Part shown: positions 13,873 through 18,076 of the stretch, in pieces
How the letters are laid out: each line of letters starts with the position of its first letter
Numbering within the stretch: position 1 is the first letter of the stretch
Virus record (IMG/VR): IMGVR_UViG_3300047551_000607
Location: 1-23,635 of that record
Strand: one strand, 5' to 3'
Length of the DNA: 23,635 nt
Source of the DNA: a virus
Translations under genes and position numbers: made by a program
Notes under the pieces: generated by a model
Told to the model about the DNA's origin: nothing
The model's input: the letters and a program-made list of their open reading frames with translations, nothing else
The model's database searches: none

Positions 13873-14100
13873 TCATGCGTTTTTATTTGCAGCCTTGGCA
13901 GCACTCCTGCGGCCTTGAGGCTTCTGGATTTCTTCCTTAATCGGTTCTTCTTCCTTAGTCTCCATTTCGTTTGTGACTGCTTGCTGCAGCACATCCCTGA
14001 GATCTTTGTACTGCGCTGCCCATTGATGTTGGGGAAAGTAATACAACCAACATTCAATCGCGTTGAGAAGAAGCCAACGCTCGCTTTTTTGTTCGGTCAT
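13873..14100 (-). CDS. Hypothetical protein, 75 residues
   Basis: Starts MTEQKSERWLLLNAIECWLYYFPQ and has an aromatic-rich N-terminal half (WLLLNAIECWLYYF, HQWAAQYKDLRDVL), which looks like two helices. The C-terminal third is a charged disordered tail of Glu/Lys then Arg/Ala/Lys (KEEEPIKEEIQK, GRRSAAKAANKNA). The ATG at 14100 overlaps the preceding stop as ATGA. No family recognised; the helical domain plus basic tail would suit a small binding protein. Confidence 0.65.
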   Translation of the reverse strand: MTEQKSERWLLLNAIECWLYYFPQHQWAAQYKDLRDVLQQAVTNEMETKEEEPIKEEIQKPQGRRSAAKAANKNA

Positions 14101-14228
14101 AGGTGGTGAGAAATACGATCAAGACGGTGGATGATGTTGAGCAGTTGTGTCCTTGTGAGAAGGCCACGGTGGAAGTCCTTGAGGAATTGATCCTCTAAGT
14201 CCTTGAGTTGTTGGTGGTTGTATTTCAT
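14097..14228 (-). CDS. Small protein, 43 residues
   Basis: A short gene starting MKYNHQQLKDLEDQFLKDFH and ending NIIHRLDRISHHL. It is entirely helical in character and rich in His, Leu and Asp. Both ends overlap neighbours by the ATGA pattern (ATG at 14228 on the upstream stop; its own stop at 14097-14099 on the next ATG), which supports translation. Function unknown. Confidence 0.65.
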   Translation of the reverse strand: MKYNHQQLKDLEDQFLKDFHRGLLTRTQLLNIIHRLDRISHHL

Positions 14229-14401
14229 TCGACAATAAATGTTCTGGCAAGATGTACATCTTGAACAACCTCATTTGGTTGTTTGTTTGCTTCAGCAATT
14301 ACCCAAGCTGATTCATAAGAACTAGCTTCAAAGTAACCGTTAGCAGTTGAGTAGGTATTAAGCCCAGGGCCATACCAAACTTGGTACGTTCTTGTGTTCA
14401 T
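14225..14401 (-). CDS. Small protein, 58 residues, YxV...SAW type
   Basis: A short gene starting MNTRTYQVWYGPGLNTYSTA at 14401 and ending VHLARTFIVE. The fold plan appears to be strand, turn, helix (SSYESAWVIAEAN) and strand, the same as in the 53-residue protein at 13700-13861. The start overlaps the preceding stop and the stop overlaps the next start, both as ATGA. It is neutral to slightly acidic. Small proteins of this plan recur in cyanophages, but I know no function. Confidence 0.7.
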   Translation of the reverse strand: MNTRTYQVWYGPGLNTYSTANGYFEASSYESAWVIAEANKQPNEVVQDVHLARTFIVE

Positions 14402-14586
14402 TCGTAAGAGTCCTCATCGATGTAGGAGATGTACTGCAAGTAATCTTTAATTGCGGCCCTGCGTTCATGCCAAGGGTCAATTGTTGTGAGCACTCGGTGA
14501 GCACCACGCTCAAATAACCCTTGCCAATAGTTACAACAGCCAGCTAGATTGTTGACCAGTTCGTAAGCAGTATTCTGAGAGAACAT
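14398..14586 (-). CDS. Small protein, 62 residues
   Basis: Starts MFSQNTAYELVNNLAGCCNYW and ends YLQYISYIDEDSYE. The composition is aromatic and the end acidic. It is the first gene after the hairpin at 14629-14655. The leader contains CACAAGGACGCAC, which is also found before the gene starting at 15746 and supplies the AAGGA ribosome binding site about ten bases before the ATG. No family recognised. Confidence 0.65.
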   Translation of the reverse strand: MFSQNTAYELVNNLAGCCNYWQGLFERGAHRVLTTIDPWHERRAAIKDYLQYISYIDEDSYE

Positions 14587-14628
14587 TTGGAGTGCGTCCT
14601 TGTGATGATTGTGAAAGGTTTGGGCACT

Positions 14629-14655
14629 AAAAAACTCCGGTTTGTGGCCGGAGTT
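14629..14655 (-). terminator. Rho-independent terminator or attenuator
   Basis: On the minus strand AACTCCGG, a 7-base loop and CCGGAGTT form a perfect 8-bp stem, and the T-run continues out of the stem (TTTTTT). It stands 11 bases after the stop at 14667 and 43 bases before the next ATG (14586). No promoter is evident between the hairpin and that ATG, so partial readthrough into the next small genes is likely. Confidence 0.85.
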
Positions 14656-14666
14656 AGTTGTTAGTT

Positions 14667-14813
14667 TTAGGTTTCAATTGGCACTATGTCGATATAACCT
14701 TTCGGGTATCGGTCACAGTATCCGTCGAGCACACTTTCCGCGTCTTCATAATTATCATATCCGTCGAGAATTTCGTTACCTTCCAGGGACCATTTAACGA
14801 TTGCGTAATACAT
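14667..14813 (-). CDS. Small acidic protein, 48 residues
   Basis: A short gene starting MYYAIVKWSLEGNEILDGYD and ending YPKGYIDIVPIET. The ATG at 14813 has TTAGG before it at proper spacing; an in-frame ATG at 14828 would add five residues and lies nine bases after the CCTGTCCAC motif. The repeated ILDGYD / VLDGYC segments suggest an internal short repeat. It is strongly acidic (Asp/Glu) and Tyr-rich, compatible with a small inhibitor or DNA-mimic, but that is only a guess from composition. A terminator follows. Confidence 0.7.
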   Translation of the reverse strand: MYYAIVKWSLEGNEILDGYDNYEDAESVLDGYCDRYPKGYIDIVPIET

Positions 14814-14837
14814 AATACCTAAGTGCATTGTGTGGAT

Positions 14838-14847
14838 GTGGACAGGT
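14838..14847 (-). repeat. Leader motif ACCTGTCCAC, copy 1
   Basis: An exact copy of the 10-mer found also at 15556-15565, 15976-15985 and 16128-16137. Here it begins at the last base of the preceding TAA stop and precedes the ATG at 14828 by nine bases. Confidence 0.6.
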
Positions 14848-15554
14848 TAGGCGGCGGTCACATACTTTGAGCCTGTGCCGTGAGCGTGCACAAATACATC
14901 AGCCTTGGCACCGTCACATAGTTTGCAGGTGATGCATTGTGCTGCACTTTGCTGCACTGTGGCCGGACACTGTTTGGCATAGGTTGGCGTCGCAACTTTG
15001 GAGACAACAGTGAAAGTTTTCCAGCCCATATCTGAGGCTTTCAAGTAATCATTAAAGCCATCGCAAGATGCCTGGAAAATACCTTTAAACGTTTGTGCAA
15101 AGTCACTTTCCCATTGATGGGTGTAACCAGTGTGCCCTTGTGCAAGATTGCTGAGCCTGATTACTGTATCTGGATTGATGATGCTGGGGTCACCATATGC
15201 TCCCCAGCGGATACGCCTGTTTCGCAGTATATGCGAAAGCCTGTGATAGCTCCAAACAGCAGGATATACGCCACGTTTGTAAGCCTTCCAGATACTGTTA
15301 GGACTTTGGCCTACGTTGACATAACACGACCTTGTGCCGTCAGCTTGTTTACGGTGTGGACAGTTGCCGCAGATCGTGACATCCTTGCCAGTCTGGACAG
15401 CTTCCACCGGGTTTATATCCTCACGCATAATCCAAACTTGCGCCATGTTGCCTGTCTTTCTGTTGCTACTTTCAAGGGTGAGAATAGCTACGTAAGGTTG
15501 GCCATCAATGGGTGATAGGCCACGGTCAATGATGAAGCCTTTTGATTGTGCCAT
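14847..15554 (-). CDS. Cysteine-rich phage protein (DUF7227-like)
   Basis: A 235-residue protein. Two Cys clusters stand out: ICGNCPHRK...RSCYVNVGQ near residue 65-85 and CPATVQQSAAQCITCKLCDGAK near the end. Between them lies RIRWGAYGDPSIINPDTV. This combination is one I know from a widespread family of phage proteins of unknown function (DUF7227). The Cys spacing could hold zinc or an iron-sulphur cluster, but no CxxxCxxC radical-SAM motif is present. The start at 15554 has no Shine-Dalgarno sequence; instead the motif ACCTGTCCAC lies one base before it and ACCTATCCAC 18 bases before. It is by far the largest of the early small genes. Confidence 0.75.
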   Translation of the reverse strand: MAQSKGFIIDRGLSPIDGQPYVAILTLESSNRKTGNMAQVWIMREDINPVEAVQTGKDVTICGNCPHRKQADGTRSCYVNVGQSPNSIWKAYKRGVYPAVWSYHRLSHILRNRRIRWGAYGDPSIINPDTVIRLSNLAQGHTGYTHQWESDFAQTFKGIFQASCDGFNDYLKASDMGWKTFTVVSKVATPTYAKQCPATVQQSAAQCITCKLCDGAKADVFVHAHGTGSKYVTAA

Positions 15555-15555
15555 G

Positions 15556-15582
15556 GTGGACAGGTTGGGTGAGTGGATAGGT
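15556..15582 (-). repeat. Tandem leader motif ACCTATCCAC + ACCTGTCCAC
   Basis: Two related 10-mers, ACCTATCCAC (15573-15582) and ACCTGTCCAC (15556-15565), separated by seven bases (TCACCCA). They fill the whole gap between the preceding stop and the ATG at 15554. The first, with its flank, shares 14 bases (ACCTATCCACTCAC) with the copy at 4313-4326. Confidence 0.6.
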
Positions 15583-15746
15583 TAAACAGGGTTTGACCAG
15601 GTGTCGCGTTGTTTCTGTGTGATCAGCTTGTCATCACACAATGAGTCGACAAAGTTCAGCCATGCTTCACGTTGTGCGATCTTGTCGCCGCGATACATGC
15701 TGCCAATACATTCCCGAAACTCTGCAACGGCTTGTGATTTGTTCAT
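15582..15746 (-). CDS. Small protein, 54 residues
   Basis: Starts MNKSQAVAEFRECIGSMYRGD at 15746, with IAQREAWLNFVDSLCDDKLIT and a QRDTWSNP end. The plan (two helices, REAWNxFVDxLCxDxxIT, W.NP) is a common small phage protein of unknown function. The leader holds CACAAGGACGCACC, with AAGGA as ribosome binding site. The open frame extends upstream to 15800, but that part overlaps the preceding gene and lacks this signal. Gap to the previous stop is 28 bases. Confidence 0.7.
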   Translation of the reverse strand: MNKSQAVAEFRECIGSMYRGDKIAQREAWLNFVDSLCDDKLITQKQRDTWSNPV

Positions 15747-15774
15747 GGTGGTGCGTCCTTGTGGTTTGTGTTGA

Positions 15775-15927
15775 TTAAGATTTGGGTTCAACACTGACAA
15801 GCTTGCGCTCAGGATTGTTGAACCACACTTCTAGATCTTGCGCGTACTTTGTAGCCTTTTTGAGAGTGTTGATGGGTCCGGCAAGTGTGCGCTCGTAACC
15901 ATCTGAGTAGGTGGCAAGGAAAGCCAT
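15775..15927 (-). CDS. Small protein, 50 residues, first gene of the early operon
   Basis: Starts MAFLATYSDGYERTLAGPIN and ends NNPERKLVSVEPKS. The ATG at 15927 has a textbook AGGAGG nine bases upstream, the best ribosome binding site in the window; the open frame continues upstream to 16164 but is not credible coding sequence there. It is a small alpha-beta protein with the strand-helix-strand plan of the other tiny early proteins (ATYSDG ... TLKKATKYAQDLEVW ... KLVSVEP). As the first gene after the promoter at 16114-16142 and its long leader, it would be among the earliest expressed. Confidence 0.75.
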   Translation of the reverse strand: MAFLATYSDGYERTLAGPINTLKKATKYAQDLEVWFNNPERKLVSVEPKS

Positions 15928-15975
15928 TGGAATGATCCTCCTGAGGGATTGTGTTGATGTGGAAAGTCTAGCGCA

Positions 15976-15985
15976 GTGGACAGGT
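15976..15985 (-). repeat. Leader motif ACCTGTCCAC, copy in early leader
   Basis: Exact 10-mer in the untranslated leader, 48 bases before the ATG at 15927. It is followed by TTCCACATCAACACAATCC, which resembles the CCACATCCACACAATGC next to the copy at 14838. Confidence 0.55.
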
Positions 15986-16014
15986 GGCATGTAGGTGTGG
16001 GCTCGGGTGCAGCT

Positions 16015-16058
16015 GGCCAGGCTGCCGTATGGCCTCAGCCTCTCACCATCGGAGGCTG
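16015..16058 (-). other. Paired hairpins in the early mRNA leader
   Basis: Two hairpins stand next to each other: CAGCCTC / GAGGCTG (7 bp, 9-base loop, 16036-16058) and GGCCA / TGGCC (5 bp, 16015-16034). They lie in the leader of about 180 bases between the predicted start site and the first early gene. Neither is followed by a T-run, so they are not simple terminators; RNA stability or regulation is possible. Confidence 0.45.
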
Positions 16059-16113
16059 CCCGCTTGCCCTTTTTCTGTTGTCTATGTGCTGACCGCTGCT
16101 GCGATCTGTGGGC

Positions 16114-16142
16114 AATATGCTGCGGATGTGGACAGGTGTCAA
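16114..16142 (-). promoter_or_regulatory. Sigma70-type promoter of the early operon
   Basis: On the minus strand a perfect -35 TTGACA (16142-16137) is followed after exactly 17 bases by CATATT (16119-16114), four of six matches to TATAAT. The predicted start is near 16107. It faces the early small genes. The motif ACCTGTCCAC (16128-16137) lies in the spacer and overlaps the -35 by one base, where a bound repressor would block the host polymerase. Confidence 0.65.
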
Positions 16143-16304
16143 CCATCTTGTGCAGGCTGTCCAACTGTCACACGACAGGGAGGCGCTACAGATCGAGCCT
16201 AATAATTTTGTACTAGCCCAGTGTTGGCCTATGGGTTCCGTGGTAGATTTAGTGTTCCCGGCCCCAGAACCACGCTACATCTGGTGTTCTGAGGCCTTCT
16301 GGTG

Positions 16305-16323
16305 ACTAGATTATTGATCTAGT
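16305..16323. promoter_or_regulatory. Palindromic operator candidate
   Basis: ACTAGATTATTGATCTAGT is a perfect inverted repeat with 7-bp arms and a 5-base centre. It has no T-run and lies in the middle of the control region between divergent transcription units, as expected for a dimeric regulator such as the MarR-like or RHH protein. No second copy was seen. Confidence 0.5.
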
Positions 16324-16517
16324 AGCCCGTTCAGGCCACCCCATAGGGGGGATTTGCGGCCCTGTAGACGCGGTATATGCCTTCAGAAATTTTTGTCAGA
16401 AAGTGAGCCAGATCTGCTGCACTCTGAGACCAACTCACATCACTGTGATACGTTATTGAGGTGGGGCCGCGTGCTTGCAACACCGACCCCGTGACCAACT
16501 CAACCGGAATTGAGCTG

Positions 16518-16700
16518 ATGACCCAAGTCTTACGAGCCCAGGCCAACCTGCAAGCTCTTTCAACAATTGCGACACGCAAACCAGTCCGTGTGACCGCCAC
16601 CTTGTCGTGGTCAACCTACCAACAACTTGTTAGTAAAAGTACTGAAGAAGGACGAAGTGTTAGCAACCTAATGGCGTTCATTCTTGAGACCCATCTATAA
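16518..16700 (+). CDS. Ribbon-helix-helix (CopG-like) regulator
   Basis: The only convincing plus-strand gene in the window, 60 residues from the ATG at 16518 (GTG starts at 16491 and 16461 are also in frame). The C-terminal 40 residues follow the RHH plan: a basic strand KPVRVTATLSWSTYQQLV, then STEEGRSVSNLMAFILETHL, where GRS.SNL..h(I/L)LE..L is characteristic of CopG-type helices. RHH proteins bind operators as dimers through the strand. Its divergent orientation from the early operon, across a 590-bp control region with repeats and a palindrome, fits a repressor or a plasmid/lysogeny-type regulator. It converges with the gene ending at 16728. Confidence 0.75.
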   Translation: MTQVLRAQANLQALSTIATRKPVRVTATLSWSTYQQLVSKSTEEGRSVSNLMAFILETHL

Positions 16701-16727
16701 GCCCCAGGAAGGCCCCTTAAATTACAT

Positions 16728-17018
16728 TTAGGAGCCAGTGTACCAAGGAGCAGTTAAACGCATCTCAGGGAGGCTTGTAGAGCCCTCTGAGAGCGTTTCT
16801 GTGTAAATAGGAGTCACATAATCAGGCTCAACCTTCTTGGCTTCAGTATGAAATTGTTCAATAGCAGTGTCTAAATTGGTTTTAATCCGATTATCTATCA
16901 CCCACCGCTCAATCCAGACCAGCAGACCAAGCAGCAGGTGATCAAACCAGGGGATGCCTTGTTTCCACGTCACATACAGTGTGTGGAACTCATTCAGTTT
17001 TAGTTCCCTCATTGCCAT
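16728..17018 (-). CDS. Putative membrane protein, 96 residues
   Basis: Begins MAMRELKLNEFHTLYVTW (a second ATG lies two codons in). A hydrophobic segment, WFDHLLLGLLVWIERWVI, at about residues 24-41 could be one membrane-spanning or membrane-lying helix. The rest is polar and acidic with a Thr/Glu-rich C-terminus. It overlaps the preceding gene by 29 bases and is the last gene of the thyX cluster; its stop lies 27 bases from the end of the converging RHH gene. No family recognised. The membrane helix invites a holin or host-membrane role, but there is no direct evidence. Confidence 0.65.
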   Translation of the reverse strand: MAMRELKLNEFHTLYVTWKQGIPWFDHLLLGLLVWIERWVIDNRIKTNLDTAIEQFHTEAKKVEPDYVTPIYTETLSEGSTSLPEMRLTAPWYTGS

Positions 17019-17202
17019 TAATCTTGTATTGGTCTAGTGCAAAAGCTTCCAACTCCTCAGCAAGTGCAAGCAGTTGCAGGCGATCACGTTTACAGTACAA
17101 AGCAGCGGCCTTTAGAACATCAGCAGCTGTAAGGTGATCTTCAATCGGTGCAAACTGGTAAGCATCTAGCACTGCTTGTGCAGCAGGGGAAAGGTCAGTC
17201 AT
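16990..17202 (-). CDS. Small helical protein, 70 residues, after thyX
   Basis: Starts MTDLSPAAQAVLDAYQFAPI at 17202; the frame upstream mirrors thyX, so this ATG is preferred. It continues HLTAADVLKAAALYCKRDRLQLL and ends NGNEGTKTE. The LSPAAQAVLDAY opening is common among small hypothetical proteins of cyanophages and other aquatic phages. It is all-alpha in character and overlaps thyX by eight bases and the next gene by 29. Function unknown. Confidence 0.7.
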   Translation of the reverse strand: MTDLSPAAQAVLDAYQFAPIEDHLTAADVLKAAALYCKRDRLQLLALAEELEAFALDQYKINGNEGTKTE

Positions 17203-17860
17203 CACTCCACATTGCCTCACAAACATTAGGAAGGTGTTGATACAGCAGGTCTTGGACTTGACCAGCTATTTGTGCGTGTTCCCTTTGTGTTCCATTACCA
17301 GTCCTAAGGTCGCAGTAATGCAACCAAGACCGAATGGTTCCATTCATGTACAGTTTGGTTGGAGCTGCCAAAGGAAGTACTTCTCTTGCACATTCTTTAG
17401 CAATGCCAGCATCAAGCATATCGGTGTAAAGCCGGTAAGCACTTAGGTAATGTTTACCGATTTCAAACTGAAATTTTTTATCCAGTACTTCATCTAAGTT
17501 ATCTATGCTGTTCTGCCGGTTCTTTAGGTCTTGAGTTCTGAGTTCAGGTATCATTGGCATTTCATTTACCCGTGCATACCGTTGACTAAACTCTTGAAAG
17601 TTAAAGGAACGATGACGAAGGATCTGTGCAGCTATGCTTCTAGTAGTTTCTATCTGAACACACATGTTCACCATCTCAAAGGGAGACCAGTGTTTGTGTT
17701 CAATGAGGTATCTAATTAACCTAGCACTTGTCTTAGTGTTGGTTTGATTAGAAGGGTTAGACACTCTTGCCATATAGGCAATAAGTTCTTCTGCATCAAG
17801 GGTAATGTGGATAAGCTGAACAGAGTGAATCAATGGTTCTACTTGGTGGTTAGCAGACAT
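17195..17860 (-). CDS. thyX: Flavin-dependent thymidylate synthase ThyX
   Basis: A 221-residue enzyme that makes dTMP from dUMP using FAD and methylene-tetrahydrofolate. The ThyX signature RHR-x7-S is present at residues 82-92 (RHRSFNFQEFS) followed by QRYA. Other typical parts are SARLIRYLIEHKHWSPFEMV, the ARE/PLA segment CAREVLPLAAPTKLYMNGTIRSWLHYCDLR (substrate binding) and the length, which is normal for the family. It serves the large demand for thymidine in phage replication and works with RNR and MazG encoded 15 kb away. The gene follows the hairpin-rich gap after the large terminase and begins the early-type region. Confidence 0.95.
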   Translation of the reverse strand: MSANHQVEPLIHSVQLIHITLDAEELIAYMARVSNPSNQTNTKTSARLIRYLIEHKHWSPFEMVNMCVQIETTRSIAAQILRHRSFNFQEFSQRYARVNEMPMIPELRTQDLKNRQNSIDNLDEVLDKKFQFEIGKHYLSAYRLYTDMLDAGIAKECAREVLPLAAPTKLYMNGTIRSWLHYCDLRTGNGTQREHAQIAGQVQDLLYQHLPNVCEAMWSDD

Positions 17861-17883
17861 ACTGTCTAATTAGTGATATAAGT

Positions 17884-17916
17884 GATGTCCCTTCCAGGAC
17901 ATCCGGTATATCCGGA
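17884..17916 (-). other. Two adjacent hairpins upstream of thyX
   Basis: GATGTCC-CTTCCA-GGACATC (7-bp perfect stem, 17884-17903) is followed by TCCGG-TATAT-CCGGA (17902-17916). They lie 24 bases upstream of the thyX ATG in the leader. Neither carries a T-run. A further hairpin like the first one is at 17960-17979. Confidence 0.5.
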
Positions 17917-17959
17917 ATTAAGTTCTTGAAGGGAGTGAGTTAAAGGTGGTACTTTTTAG

Positions 17960-17979
17960 ATGTCCATTCCCAGGGACAT
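17960..17979 (-). repeat. Hairpin related to the one at 17884-17903
   Basis: ATGTCC-ATTCCCAG-GGACAT forms a 6-bp stem. Stem and loop resemble the hairpin 76 bases away (GATGTCC with a CTTCCA loop), so the two are probably copies of one element. They flank the sequence between the late terminator and thyX. Confidence 0.5.
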
Positions 17980-17982
17980 AGT

Positions 17983-18020
17983 AAAAGGGGAAGATTGTCT
18001 TTATTTGACTTGTCTTCCCC
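17983..18020 (-). terminator. Late terminator after large terminase
   Basis: On the minus strand GGGGAAGA and TCTTCCCC form an 8-bp stem around an 18-base loop, followed by TTTTA. It lies about 57 bases after the terminase stop and would end late transcription, as a terminator should at the right end of a T7-type genome. Confidence 0.65.
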
Positions 18021-18052
18021 CGTACAGGGGTTCCGGTCCACCCTTCCATTCC

Positions 18053-18073
18053 CCCTGTATACGGGTGGGATCG
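18053..18073 (-). promoter_or_regulatory. Candidate phage RNA polymerase promoter at the genome-end gap
   Basis: Identical over 21 bases to 10743-10763 and in the same orientation. On the minus strand it ends CGTATACAGGG and runs into GGAATGG, so it has a TATACA-GGG initiation-like end. It lies in the non-coding gap just after the large terminase stop and 33 bases before the late terminator. That is where T7 has the right-end promoter phiOR, used in replication and packaging. Conservation in non-coding DNA argues for function. Confidence 0.55.
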
Positions 18074-18076
18074 GTC

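Larger units (their letters stand above)
15928..16517. promoter_or_regulatory. 590-bp non-coding control region between divergent genes
   Basis: No credible gene is seen here on either strand. The region separates the minus-strand early operon from the plus-strand RHH regulator. It holds the promoter at 16114-16142, a structured leader (hairpins at 16015-16034 and 16036-16058), two copies of ACCTGTCCAC, and a 7-bp-arm palindrome at 16305-16323. A plus-strand promoter for the RHH gene must also lie here, but I cannot place it with confidence. Confidence 0.7.

Noticed and set aside
14620-14627. TTGGGCAC on the plus strand beside the terminator
   Set aside because: It points against the operon and directly into the hairpin; only the 8-base core matches, and no plus-strand gene follows.
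15984-16305. Plus-strand frames of 65-73 codons in the control region
   Set aside because: Three overlapping frames with Cys/Arg-rich, low-quality composition and no start signal; they cover the leader hairpins and the promoter.
16324-16360. CCCC-ATA-GGGG hairpin as a terminator
   Set aside because: The loop is only three bases and no T-run follows on either strand.
16331-16600. Minus-strand frame of 89 codons
   Set aside because: It is the shadow of the plus-strand RHH gene, whose product has a clear fold; this one has none.
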